Assembly: GCA_022570795.1 (NCBI GenBank)
Contig: JAKUDP010000016.1
Span: 868,001 to 932,000, forward strand
Direction of reading: 5' to 3'
From: Sphaerulina vaccinii
Lineage: Eukaryota; Ascomycota; Dothideomycetes; Mycosphaerellales; Mycosphaerellaceae
Length of the DNA stretch: 64,000 nucleotides
This document shows positions 48,147 through 59,531 of this stretch, piece by piece (position 1 is the stretch's first letter; each line of letters begins with the position of its first letter). A program made the translations under genes and the position numbers. The notes under the pieces were generated by a model that searched no databases, was not told the DNA's origin, and saw only the letters and a list, made by a program, of their open reading frames with translations.

Positions 48147-51100
48147 GGAGGAAGTATCAGATAGTAATAGTTAGCCTTTTCTAATAGTAGGATACGAACC
48201 TGCAATAAAAGAAGCATCGGGAGACTCGAGGTATACCTATCTGCACTACTAAGAAGACATAGAAGATCCCGGCGAGTTCCGGACGTTCCTATAGGTAGAT
48301 AAGATAGAGAAGAACCTAGTAAGGCACACTTAAGGAGTGGAGCTTAAAGAGTATAAAGAGGAAAGAGTAAGCTAGAGGCCAAAGTACTATCTTATATAGA
48401 TAAGACTTAACCTCTATACTAGAGTACTACTAATACCTTAGAAAGGTATATCCCTCTAACAAGAGACTTTTTAAGTCTATCTGCAAGTATAGTTAAGTAG
48501 GAAACTATACTAAGCTTATCTAAGAGAGAAGGAAGAGAGTCTTAGACTAGGAAAGTAGCTATCTAGAAACTGCTACTAAAATTATTTAAAAGAGTATTAA
48601 TTTTTAGAGAGTTTAGTTTTTAATATTTTAGGTAAAATAGATTAAAAGCAAGGAAGTAGATTTAGAGGTAAGAGAGCTATACTAATACTAATAAGAGAGA
48701 ACTATAAGTCCTAGTTTAGGATAATAAGGATATATCTTATATCTAAGTAAATAGAATAGATTCTATTAGAGACTATACTAGATACTCTAGTATTAACTCC
48801 TTTAGAATATATATTAACTATATTATTAGACTCGCTAGACAGCTCTATTAAGAGAGTATCCTATAAGAAGTATAATATAGTAGCTCTCTATAAGATATAT
48901 ATCTGCATATTAGTAGATAATTAGGAAGCGACATAGGAGATTAAGATAGTAAGAGAGCTCTGGGAATAGGCTAAAAAGAAGTACAAAAGTAAGCTTTAAG
49001 CTATAGGAAGAAGCCTTCTCAAATAGTATACTACATTCGAGATGCAAGATAGCTAGACAATTAATAAAGTATAGTAGAGCCTAAGTACTATTACAAGAAG
49101 AGTAGTTACAATCTCCCTATAGTTTAAAGAAATTAAGACTAAGAATAGGAAGATATAGCAACTCCTTGCGGCTCTGCCTAAGTTCTACTTAATAATTAGA
49201 GACGGTATAGACCTAAGGTAGGATCTTAAGCCTTAGGACATCCTTGGAATCCTAAGAGAAAAACAGGAATAGATAATAGGCCGAGAGATAGCTATATTCG
49301 CTAAGAAAGGCACCTAGGGACTACTAGCCTATTTCCTCTATAGAGGACTATATATCTAGAATAATTGCCCTAGACTCGAGAGAGCAAAGAGGGCTACTAA
49401 GACTATAGTACCGAAGATAGGATACCGAGTTAAGAAAAGATACTCTCTATAAAGACAAAGGAGGGAATCTTTACTAGAGAAAGATAAACTTAAAGAAATA
49501 GTAAAGAAACTCAAACTTAAAGTACAATCCCTTAAGAAGAAATCTAACTTAAGCAAGAAGTACCTAAAAAAGGCCTTTATAGTATAAGAAAATATAGGGT
49601 TACTAACTGCCTTAGAAGCATCTTAGACCCTATTAGAGGATAAGAATATAGATAAGGTAGCCTACTTAACTATAGACGCAAAAGGCAAGTATAGGCTATT
49701 AGAATAGCTACTTAACTCTTATACTTCTACCTATATAACTAACTAAGAATTACTTTTTAGGGAACTGAAACCTCTTTAGACTAGGAAGTAGATTAAGGTT
49801 GGTAGTAGCTACTTAATAGCTATATATATTAGGAAAGTAGTAATAGGGGGAAGAAAGGGGAAATAGATTATACTAAAAGATATCCTATTTGTACCTAGTC
49901 TTAGAGTTAATCTTGTTTTATAGAGTTAGTTTAGTAAGTAGTTCGGTATTTAACTACTAAAATTTATACTTGTTTTAGCCTCTAGAAAAGTAGTTATCTA
50001 GACAAGAATATTAGGAGGAGTCCTATTTATTAAGGAGATTAATAAGAGTCTAGCTAAGTCCGCTAGGCCCCAGAAGCTCGACCGAAATCAAGTATACTTC
50101 TTATAGGAATTAATAGATAAAGTATATACTTTCTATATATTAGAGAGTACCTAGGATTAGTAGGAGCTCTAGCATCGAAGGCTTATATATTTTAGGGAGA
50201 AGGTAGTAAAGAACCTTTACTAGGTCTTAGATTTAAAGAGCCTAATACTAATTCTAAAGGAGTATAGGGTATATAGGGTCTATATAATAGTAAAGATAAA
50301 GTAGTATAGAGGGAAAGAGATATAGTAAAAGCCCTAAAGGCTAGCTCTTATATCTATTAATATCTATAAACCCCTACCTATCTTAAGATTGGAATTTAAG
50401 TAGTAGCTTAAAATTATTAAAAACTTCTTAAAAAAGAAGTAGGCCTTCCTACTAAAGTTAAAAATAGATGCACTACCTACCCTCTACTAATAGAAAAGGA
50501 AGGCAGAGCTTTAATCTAGAAATCCTCTCTAAGTAGTAAGGAGTAATAGAGCTAGGGAGCTTCTTACTATACTAAAGTAGTAGGAGAGAGAGAATAGAAT
50601 CTCTTTCTATACTACTAAGGTATATAACTCTATTTAGAATAGAGTTATTAAAAGGTCGATCTAGACCTCTAAAGAAAAAGTAAGGGCAATGCTAGAAGAA
50701 TCTAATATACTAATTAAGTTCTGGCCTAAGGTACTAGAAGCAAGTATTGTTATTAGGAATACTCTTCCAAATAGGCTAGATATTAATAGATTTAAGGTCT
50801 TACCCGAGGAGGCGTTCTTAGGATAGAGACCTCTAGTATTACACTTTAGGGTCTAGAGCTATAGAGTAGTTATATATATAAACCTAAAGTCCTAGCTAGC
50901 TAGGATGCGATTAGACAAACTAATAAATAGAGGCAAGGATGCCGTATTCGTCGGTTATATTCTAGATACTATTAAAATATAGCTCTTCTAGGAGCCTAAT
51001 ATAGGGGCTATTAAGGCCTATAGTAATACTAAGTAGTTTAAGTATAAGAAAGGAGGAGATTTGGAGTTAAATATTTCTAGGCTTAACTAATCTAGTATTA

Positions 51101-51815
51101 TACTAGTTAGGAAACTAGTTAGGAGACCAAAGAAGTAGAAGAAGTCCTAAAGTCCGTTAGGCCCTAGGGGCCTAACCAAATATTAACTACTATTTATATA
51201 GCTTAGACCTCTACTAAAGGACAAGAAGGAGTACTAGAGGATAGATCTAGAAGAAGAAAACTCTAGGAGTATATAGCTTTAGAAAGAGAAAATTGGAACA
51301 GAGTAGCTAACTAATTAGCTAACTAAAGTTCGTTAAGGGACTAGTAGAAATATATATATTAGAAAACATCTAGATATTATATAAGATCTACTAGAAGCAA
51401 GGGTATAATCCTAGAAGAGAAGAAAATCTATCTCGGATAAAGGGAAAGGACCTAAACCTAAGGCCTATAGTATAGTTATAAGGTAGATCCTCTAAAAGAG
51501 GTAGAGAGATAAGGAAGAGGATATACCTAACCTAAAGTATTATAAGGTATTCCTTAGCCTAATTAAAGAAGAAGAGAATTGCATCTAGGAAACCTTAGTA
51601 GAGATTAAGAAGGTTGCATTTATAGTACTTAGACCTAATATTACTTTAAAGCAAGAGGTCCCTATTCTAAAGTTCTATAAAGAGGTAATATAGAATTCCA
51701 AATAGGGCTATATATAGGAAGAAGTAATCTAGAGAGAACTAGTAGCTTTAGATAGTAACTATACCTAGAAGCTAGTTATACTACTAAAGGGTATAAACCT
51801 TATAATATCTAGGTA

Positions 51816-52022
51816 TATTAGATTTCAGGAGTGCAGCGGATAGAAGTGCAAAGGAAACCCTCCTAGCGCAAGTAGTTAGAAAAGGTTAAGTAGCTACCTA
51901 ACTAATAGAAACAAAAGATATACTCTACTACTAAGGAGTCTCTAAGCCTAAAGTACTATAGATCTAAGGTATAACTATTAGATAGAGAAATATAGTATTT
52001 TCTAGAGTACTAAAATCCAATA
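51816..52022 (-). repeat. 3' LTR of gag-only copy B
   Basis: 207-bp direct repeat of 53880-54086; more RIP-mutated, for example its end reads CCAATA instead of CCGACA. Confidence 0.93.
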
Positions 52023-53859
52023 CTCTTTCTAATACTCTATCTCTTAATAGCTAATTAATCTTTTTAGACTTACTCTTTTCTAAAGAGATATATGCCTTTC
52101 TATAGGTCTTCTCTATTTCTATAAAGGCTAAGACTATGCTTCTTATAGGTTCAAGATACTAGTATATAGATAGGATATATCCCTTATCCTAATACAGAGT
52201 ATACTATCTAGCTTTAAACAACTCCGAGTTGTTTGTTCTACCTATTATCCTCTTTCTCTTAACCTGTTTCTATATAGCTCTTATAGTATAAGCTGAATGC
52301 TCTACATCCCTATCCTATTTAGGTTGCTTTGGCATCCCTACTTCTTTCTCTTCTAGGATAGAAAGGATATTATTAGGTAATAGATATAGTTAGGCATCTA
52401 TAGCATCTCTAATAGATAACTACGAATTAGGTAACCTACTAAGAAGAACTTAGATTCTATTCTTAGCTTTAACTACTTCTACTATTGCTAGCTAAGCTTC
52501 TCTAATTCTTTTCCTAAGTATAAGTAGGCCTAACTATACTTGTAATACACTCCTACTTATTATTCGAAAGGTAAAGTACTATTATACTAGCTTCCTTCCT
52601 AATACTTTATTATCCTTATACTTCTTCTTCAACTCTTCCTAGACAGCCTTTACTATCTCCTTCTCTAATATAATCTCTTTATCTTCCTTACTAATATATA
52701 GTTAAATCTAGTAGATTACCTTATAGTTCGACTTGTTAGTAATTAGAACAGATATAGAAGTCTTAATAGTTAAGAAAAGATTCTCTTTCTTTAGGAATAT
52801 AGCTATCTTTCTAAACTACTATTCCGAGTTCTCTCTAGAGAGAACTAGGTATAGCCTCTTAATATTTACTAATATACTACTTATAACTACTACTAAAGTT
52901 TAACTTATAAAGTATTCTCTTTTAGCTTTATTAGTTCTTTCTAAGTACTTTAGCCGAGAATCGAATTTTCTATATTTTGGACTAGAATATAGTTCTTAGC
53001 TTAGATATATAGAGAGAAAATCAAACCTTAAGCTAGACTATCTAGTAAAGAATTAATAGTTGCTAAGACTCTTCTTTCTTAGCTAGAGCTTCTAGAATTC
53101 TATCTTCCAAATAGCTATAGAGCGAATATACCCTATACTACTATATACAGCACGTGTATATATAGCTTTAGGAACATGCCCCTATAGTACCCTCTAGCTT
53201 AGGAACCTCCTAGAGCTACTATATATAAGATAAAGGTAGGTTTATAACTCCTCTTAATCTCAGATCCCTTTGGACCCTAGGGGTAGTAAGAGGTTTAGTT
53301 AGTCTCTAAAGTATTATTAGCTAATAGCAGGCCTTAGCGAACCTGCCTTGCAACTATTCCTCCCTAAACATAACCTGCCTAGTATAAACTAGTCTTCTAG
53401 TTTCCAAGATCTTCCTTCAAATAGTTAGGTAAGTCCTATCTATATAGCCGTCGTTAGAAGCTAACTCCCTCTAACAGCCTAACTATTCTTCTAATATTAT
53501 CCTCTTCTACTTTCTAGTAGTAGGAAACTAGTCTAATCTTCTAGTATTAATAGACTATAGCTATATTTGGCTAGGCGCCTAACTTGGCGCTCTATAGAGT
53601 TTGTTCTCTATCTTTATATAGTTATATAGTAACTTTCTACTTAAAACTAATATATATTCTAGAACCTTTCTATTCTAGTATATACTATACTTTCTACTAT
53701 CTAGCTTGTGCCTATAAGACTACTTCTCTTACTACTAACTCTTTTAAATGCCTTAGCTTAGGTACTGCCTTTTGCTCTTCTCCTAAGGTGCCTTTACTAC
53801 TACCCTATAGCACTTGCTATTTTAATCTTCCCTTAGTGCTAGACTATCTAGCTATAATT

Positions 53860-53879
53860 GCAAACCCGGGCTTATAACC
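53860..53879 (-). other. Primer-binding site of gag-only copy B
   Basis: Plus strand GCAAACCCGGGCTTATAACC, identical to copy A (5984-6003) and abutting the LTR. Confidence 0.85.
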
Positions 53880-54086
53880 TATTAGATTTCAGGAGTGTAG
53901 CGGACAGAAGTGCAAAGGGAACCCTCCCGGCGCAAGTAGTTAGAGAAGGTTAAGTAGCTACCTAATCGATAGAAACAAAAGATATACCCTACTACTAAGG
54001 AGTCTCTAAGCCTAAAGTACTATATGCCTAAAGCATAACTATTAGATAGAGAGACATAGTGTTCCCTAGGGTACCAAAATCCGACA
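53880..54086 (-). repeat. 5' LTR of gag-only copy B
   Basis: 207 bp; the best-preserved of the four LTRs of this family, close to its pre-RIP sequence. Confidence 0.93.
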
Positions 54087-55624
54087 AGGTAGGTCTTTAA
54101 TATAAAAAAATTAATTAGTAGAGCTATTAAAAAGTTCAAGGCAAGACTAGTTACTAGAGGGTTCTCCTAGAAGTTTAAAGTAGACTTTAAGGATACCTTT
54201 ATACTAACTATAAGGTATAATACTTTAAGGGTATTTATAGTAGTTGTTTGCGAGAAGGACTTAGAGATATACTAAGTAGATATAAATAATATATTTATAA
54301 AGAGCTCTCTAAAAGAAGATATCTATATAATCCTACCTCTAGAAGTAGAGGTTCTACTAAACTAGGTCCTAAAGATCCTAAAGAGTCTCTATAGACTTAA
54401 GTAAGTAGTAAGAGACTAGAATAAACTCTACGTCTCAAAGCTAGAACAGATAGAATTCGATTAATTAGAGATCGACCCATACCTACTTATCTATAGAGAA
54501 AGAAGAATTATAGTCCTAACCTATATAGATAATATACCTATTATAGTACTAGAGCTAAAGGATGTTCTCTAGTTTAAGGAATAGCTTAGCAAGGTCTTTA
54601 AGATTAAGGATCTAAAGGAGCTAGAAAAGATTTTTAGGATAAAGATAATAAAGGATAGGGTTGTAGAAACTCTAAAGCTTAATTAAGAATACTATATCTA
54701 AGAGAACCTTGCAAGGCTAAATATAACTAAAGAAAATACCTATCTAACTCTCTTACTAATAGATAGTTATAAAAGCCTTACTAAGGCAATCCTATCTAAT
54801 AAGAGATATACTAAATAGAAGTACTAAAGCTAGATAGATACGTAGATATAGCCGATAGTTATAATAAGACTAGATATTGCTTTCGCTCTTAGTAGACTAA
54901 GCTTATATATAGCTAACCTAATAAGGGGATATATAAATACTCTAAAGAAACTAGTAAGATACCTTAGGTCGTCCCTAGACCTAGAACTTATATTTAGGAG
55001 AGATAGTAGAGGACTTATTAGATACTTAGACTCTAACTATATAATAGATAAGGTAGATAGAATCTTAATCTTCGGATCTATCTTCTTCCTCTACGGAGTA
55101 CTAGTATCTTAGATAAGTAAGAAGTAGAAGTCTATAGCAATATTAACTATAGAGGCTAAGTATATAGCTCTAAATATATATACTAAGCAATCTCAATTCC
55201 TAGTAGCACTTCTAAGGGAAATAGACTATATAGAGCTAGTAGGAGAATATCTTTTTTAACTACTTATTAAAGCAAACTCTAATACGGTAAATAAACTTAG
55301 ACCTATTTAGATTATAGGAGACAACTAAGTATCTTTGACCCTTGTTAAGAATGCCTATACCTATAAGAGATTAAAGTATATTAATATTACTTATAATAAT
55401 ATTAGGAGACTTTAGTAGTAACGGAGGATAGTAGTAGTATATATCCTAACAAAAGAGATAGTTGCAGATAGGTTAACTAAGCTAAAGAATAGTCCCTAAT
55501 TCTAGGAGTTTGTAAGACAACTCCGGCTTGCTTAGCCTCTATCGGGCCTCTAGAGCCCGATAGGTTTGTATAAGGGATAAGTACTAGAATATAGAGTAGA
55601 AGAACTATCTAGCCTAAGTAGAAG

Positions 55625-55870
55625 TATTAGAAAGTATAGTCTAGTTAGACTATCTAAGAGACAGCCTCTAGGGATTAGAATATATAATATAGGTTATATA
55701 ATAATAGGTCGCGTAACTTATCTAATACTCTATATCTTAGGAGGAGATACAACCTATAACTAACTAACACAATTAATATAGTTGGTTCCTATCTGACGCT
55801 TCTACTTCTATTATATATTAAGACTCTTCCTATATATTATAGGTATATATATTGTTGTCCTAATTCGATA
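55625..55870 (+). repeat. 3' LTR of Copia element
   Basis: 246-bp direct repeat of 47881-48126, followed by GATAT. Confidence 0.94.
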
Positions 55871-56870
55871 GATATTTATATAGTTCTACTTCTCTAATAT
55901 TTTAATAACTAGAGTAGATATAATAGACTCTATAAAACTTTTAAAATAGATACTATAAATAATTAGAAGAAGAATCTAAAGGAGAACTATAAAGAGACTA
56001 TAAGAAAAAGTAGTAGGTATAGTAGGCAAGATAGAAGGAGAAGTAGATTTAATAGAAAAATATATTTTAATAGTATAGACTACCTACTAGTACTAGCAAC
56101 TATATATTAGTACTAGAATATACTATAAAAGCCTCGAGATAATAGTAGATACTAGAAAATAATAACAAAGATAGTACTAGATATAGTACTCTAATATAGT
56201 AAAATAATAATAATATCTATATACTAGCTACTATTTTTTAGAAGTAACTATCTACTACTCTAAGAAATATTATAGTTAAAGCTACTACCTATATTAATAA
56301 CCTAGTATCGATTAGCGAGCCTACTAGATATATAGATAGTATAGTATAAAAAGAAAATAAGAAGATAAAAAAAAAAGTTATAAATAATATAAGTAAGAAG
56401 TATAATATAGAGCTACTATAATAACCGAAGATTATAAAGTAGGCTCTAATATCCGAGGTAGGTTATACTTTTGCCTATATATACTTTCGAAGTAGCTACT
56501 AACATATATATAGACAACCAAACTAGGTAAGAATAAAATCGATTCCTACTACTCTTCTATTTATATACTAACTCCTAGAACTGTCTACTAGGAAGATAGT
56601 GAAACTGCGGACATAAACGAACACCTGCTAAGACCCATGCTAGAGGCTAATAATAAGATTATTAGCTCAAGTGACATAAGCAAGATAAGGAGCTAGGCAA
56701 CAACACTAATTGCTAGAGGAGATCCACGGATCGAACGCATAACACAGGCACTACGAGAGCTGAACCGCTAGTTGCGTGTAGAGTTACTTTAGGAGAGACG
56801 ATCTGGAGAAGATAGAAATCCTTCAAATAATTTGAGCTCGGGTTATACTAGACTTCCGACCGTAGAGAAT
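55871..56870 (+). pseudogene. Family A plus-strand gene 2, copy 2, 3' part
   Basis: Continues copy 2 after the Copia insertion and matches 33950-34965. The last 300 bp (from about 56560) keep normal CpA density and a readable stretch (IARGDPRIERI.QALRELNR near 56735-56770) also traceable in copy 1. The match ends just after TAGACTTCCGAC, taken as the element end. Confidence 0.45.
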
Positions 56871-57788
56871 CAAGGTCTCGTGCAATCGACGTCGCTTCTT
56901 GTGTACTCCGAACATATGCTCCGCTTTGCGGGTACACTACTTGATCATCTATCAGGCCTTGATGTCGTCCGAGTTCCCGGTTAGCATCGGGGTCCCGATA
57001 TGGCTTGAAATGTATGATTGTCTTGTGATTTATTGGTGATGGCGGTGGTGTAGGTGGGAAGTGGTGAGTGCGAGATCGGAGGAGTTCCTGCCTCGCCTAA
57101 ACTTGGCGAAACACGCTAGTTACGCTAGTCATGTCCAACCTGTTTTCGCTATTTTTGCATCCCCTGTCCTGGTCTCATGTCTTACCATCCACATCGACAA
57201 ACTCCATCACCCTTGTCATTCAGACTATACCATTACGCCAAGCAATCGAAGCTGGTCGCATACAAGGCGCAATTGGACTCGATGCCACTTCGGCTATGTT
57301 CACGATATGTCTGAGGGGCGGGTCTGAGCAAGTCCCCAGGCATCGAGGACTGAACTCTGGCACTATCTGCATGGAGCATGAAGTACTCACTGGCCTCTCA
57401 GCAGGTGACACGCTGGGCATGCAATTTCTGTCATTACCTAAATCTGACCTCGTAAGTATACTTATACATATGCTGGCTTGATCCTCCTATACGACCTGTA
57501 CCCGAGAGCACCATCCTGAGTCTTGTTGCAAGTCGGGGGCTCAGGGACCGGCGCTGCTGCGCTACACGGTCTTTGTCATGGAAAATGCTGTGCTCTGATG
57601 CGAACGAGATGCAATGAAGAACGATGACTGCCCAACCTTTCGATAAGACCGGATTCCGCCATGGGCCTGCCGTGGCTGCAAGTCCAACTTACGCCGCAGG
57701 GTACATGTAGTAATGGCTCTCTGGTAGGGGTTCTTATTCAGCTGGTTCACGATGCGGTCTGGCTGATCTCGGCTACTTCGGAGGACTG
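56871..57788. other. Intergenic host sequence right of the block
   Basis: Normal composition. Short frames at 57061-57481 (plus) and 57562-57804 (minus) lack recognisable content. This is the 3' side of the transcription-factor-like gene. I looked for the missing part of the reductase gene truncated at 3526 and did not find it. Confidence 0.45.
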
Positions 57789-59531
57789 TCACTGGGTCTG
57801 GCAACTCGAACTCGAATTCGAATTTTGAGGCTTCGCGTCTTCAGGCTCTGGCGATGTCATGACCGTTCTCAATAGCCGGCGATACTTGTCACGAGCTGTT
57901 TCGAGAAACACGAAAGCTTCCATGTAGGTCTCGACGGCCTCGAGAGGCAGGATATGGAGTTGCAGTCGTTGTAACACGGTCCGGACCACCTCAATGCCCT
58001 TTTCAGGCGCCCGATCACTTAGTGCGAAGACTGTAACAAGTGCCCATAGCAGGATCTGGTCATACAGCGGAAGACACACGACGCTCCGGGCTAGATCAGC
58101 CACCTCTTCACACATGCCACCCACGTCGATGTCTTTTGTCCCTGCCTCTTCCGCATTGTCGGCCAGGAAGGTGACTAGACTCACGCCCGTGGCTTGCAGG
58201 ATGATGTGCACCTCCAAGTTGATCCGATCGGCATCCTGGTCTCGAGACCAATCTGAATCCGTGGTAATATCCTTCAGACGTGGCTTGGTGTTGAAGCTCA
58301 GTACGGTCGACGCGATCTCTCGAAGAGCCTGTGCTCGCACATGACCGGGAGCCATCTTCTCAACTTTCAGAATCGCTTGGCAGCTGCGTACCAAGCGTTG
58401 GTCTAAATATGTCCTGCCTTGCATCCATGAGAAGCCAACGTTGGTATCTGTCTCCAGCTCGACTATTCTGGGGAGCTCTGGCGCGTACCTCGGACCTTGC
58501 TGTTCCACGCTCGACTTAGTACCAAATGTGTTAGCAAAAGTCATGATTTGACTCTTCAGATCGTGCGGCTGCTCTTGATCCTTGAAGTGCGATTGCAGCA
58601 GTCGAAGTCCGTCGCAGTGAGCCTGACAAGCTTCTCGAGATCCGAACCAGTGTTCCCAGCTGCCTAGGATCGCAATACCGATCAACAGGCCAAAGTCGTT
58701 CTGCAGCCCTGTGGCTGATGCATCGAGTCGCCTGTTGATGCTTCTGATGGCCATGTGTCGGAATTTCAGGATCATCATGTGTGACGCTGAGTCGTTACTC
58801 TTTTTCTGCCCGACCTGAGCGGCGGCTGCGAGCATGAGGGACCAGAAACATGGTGGACTAGAAAGAGCCATCTGAGGTAGCTCTTTCTGCCACGAATAAT
58901 GACGGCCATAGCGGCGATCGTCCTGTGTCGGCAGCCGTAGGTCGAGGAGTGGAGCGACATTGCTCATGAAGACTTTGAATAGCGAGTACAGCACGTTCGA
59001 GTCCTTCACCGAGTTGAAGTCCACTGGGTGCGTCCGGAAGGGATCGAATTGTCCACAAGCAATGGCGAAAGCTGCAGGACTTGCTATCTGTTGTAAAGAG
59101 AGCGCGATCTGTTCCTCCTGTTTGAGGACTGAATCATTCGACAGCGCAGTGCCCGACACATCATACTGGCGACGGACCACGCTGGCCCGTTTCTGCGTTG
59201 CTGCTATGGTGGCCTTTCGTCGTCCAGCTGATGCCAAAGCTGCCTGTCGCCGGACGATCTTACGAATGACTGCAGGATCATTGCTTTCCGGAAGCTCTTG
59301 TAAGTCTTCTGATTCTGGCTGTGATTTGTTCCGAGGATGCAGCGATGGCCTTCTACCAGGATTCAATACAATGACACCGTGCTTGCCAGTCTGCATCTTG
59401 TTCGAGATGGATATCTGCGGATTGCAGTGAACTGTCGATGAGAAGCGTGCTTGATGAGATGGACCATTGATGATGATATCCCTGGACTTCCACAACGTCG
59501 CAGTTTCTTGTGGTGTGCGAGGCGTGGTCAA
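57789..59531 (-). CDS. Fungal-specific transcription-factor-domain protein without Zn cluster
   Basis: Intact single-exon frame of 580 residues from ATG 59531; a second in-frame ATG at 59396 (residue 46, MQTGKHGVIVLNPGR) may be the true start, since many relatives begin with a short strand of this kind. Residues ~85-125 are basic (IRKIVRRQAALASAGRRK) and resemble the IRxHVxR segment of these proteins. At ~160-172 is GQFDPFRTHPVDF, the usual entry to the fungal-specific TF domain (DUF3468/Fungal_trans_2 type), followed by W/F-rich helices (ELPQMALSSPPCFWSLMLAAAAQ) and IRSINRRLD...NDFGLLIGIAILGSWEHWFG...AHCDGLRLL. The C-terminus is Ser/Asn-rich. No Zn(II)2Cys6 cluster is present, so it is probably a regulator lacking its own classical DNA-binding domain. 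No RIP despite lying about 0.9 kb from the block. Confidence 0.82.
   Translation of the reverse strand: MTTPRTPQETATLWKSRDIIINGPSHQARFSSTVHCNPQISISNKMQTGKHGVIVLNPGRRPSLHPRNKSQPESEDLQELPESNDPAVIRKIVRRQAALASAGRRKATIAATQKRASVVRRQYDVSGTALSNDSVLKQEEQIALSLQQIASPAAFAIACGQFDPFRTHPVDFNSVKDSNVLYSLFKVFMSNVAPLLDLRLPTQDDRRYGRHYSWQKELPQMALSSPPCFWSLMLAAAAQVGQKKSNDSASHMMILKFRHMAIRSINRRLDASATGLQNDFGLLIGIAILGSWEHWFGSREACQAHCDGLRLLQSHFKDQEQPHDLKSQIMTFANTFGTKSSVEQQGPRYAPELPRIVELETDTNVGFSWMQGRTYLDQRLVRSCQAILKVEKMAPGHVRAQALREIASTVLSFNTKPRLKDITTDSDWSRDQDADRINLEVHIILQATGVSLVTFLADNAEEAGTKDIDVGGMCEEVADLARSVVCLPLYDQILLWALVTVFALSDRAPEKGIEVVRTVLQRLQLHILPLEAVETYMEAFVFLETARDKYRRLLRTVMTSPEPEDAKPQNSNSSSSCQTQ

Larger units (their letters stand above)
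51816..54086 (-). mobile_element. Gag-only non-autonomous LTR retrotransposon, copy B, nested in Copia
   Basis: 2,271 bp, exactly the length of copy A; target duplication AGGTA (51811-51815 and 54087-54091) within the Copia pol. LTRs 51816-52022 and 53880-54086, 207 bp each. The minus-strand primer-binding site (complement of 53860-53879) and a purine tract (complement of 52023 onward) fix the orientation. The interior is colinear with copy A with RIP-type differences only, including the degenerate gag (about 52100-53780). The LTR at 53880-54086 keeps more CpA sites than that at 51816-52022. Confidence 0.94.
48200..55260 (+). pseudogene. Degenerate Copia gag-pol, split by insertion
   Basis: Gag: RELWE then YTTFEMQDS, KTKNRKI, QLLAALP, IRDGID, DILGILREK (about 48955-49275), then a zinc-knuckle-like stretch near 49330-49370. 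Integrase: zinc-binding HRRL after EL* (LWHRRL) near 50165-50180; core with NRVIKRSI and KVRAMLEES...IKFWPKVLEA near 50640-50740. Reverse transcriptase after the insertion: KKFKARLVTRGFS near 54130-54165, DTF near 54190, and LTYIDNIPIIV near 54517-54550 (RIP form of YxDD). RNase H: ISKKQKSIAILTIEAKYIAL near 55110-55170. The gag-only element lies at 51816-54086, between integrase and reverse transcriptase. RIP stops are in every domain. Confidence 0.9.
47881..55870 (+). mobile_element. Complete Copia-type LTR retrotransposon with nested insertion
   Basis: LTRs of 246 bp (47881-48126, 55625-55870) and the target duplication GATAT on both sides (47876-47880, 55871-55875). The total span is 7,990 bp; minus the nested gag-only element and one AGGTA it is about 5.7 kb, normal for Copia. 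Domain order gag, integrase, reverse transcriptase, RNase H is the Ty1/Copia order. RIP is present but milder than in the Gypsy element. The primer-binding site is at 48127-48146. A purine-rich AAGTAGAAG precedes the 3' LTR. Confidence 0.94.
3513..56870. other. RIP-mutated AT-rich heterochromatic block
   Basis: Base composition changes abruptly at about 3512 from normal to strongly AT-rich and recovers gradually between about 56560 and 56870. Inside, CpA and TpG dinucleotides are scarce, TpA is very common and CpG is retained. Nearly all coding traces are broken by TAG and TAA. This is the classic result of RIP acting on repeated DNA. All recognisable content is transposable elements, several nested with intact target-site duplications. 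No intact gene was found inside. Confidence 0.95.
37728..56870 (+). mobile_element. Family A repeat, copy 2, interrupted by Copia
   Basis: Same order as copy 1: 58-bp array (37728-38352), plus-strand gene 1 with 24-bp array, minus-strand gene (about 41400-45100), plus-strand gene 2 with 72-bp array, 3' part. The Copia element sits between 47880 and 55871; joining the flanks at one GATAT restores colinearity with copy 1 at about 33950. Without Copia and one target duplication the copy is about 11.1 kb, close to copy 1. RIP weakens toward its right end (about 56560-56870), where it meets host DNA. Confidence 0.65.

Noticed and set aside
48300..49300. Tyrosine-recombinase or Starship-type captain gene in the block
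   Set aside because: No DUF3435-like pattern was seen; this region reads as Copia gag.
56861..56880. CAAGG at the right edge as a target duplication of the left junction
   Set aside because: The left edge has CAAGGG before 3502, but the reading frame does not continue into reductase sequence and the match is only five common bases.
57562..57804. Possible zinc-cluster exon for the transcription-factor-like gene
   Set aside because: It lies downstream of the gene on the same strand and has no Cys pattern of the Zn(II)2Cys6 type.
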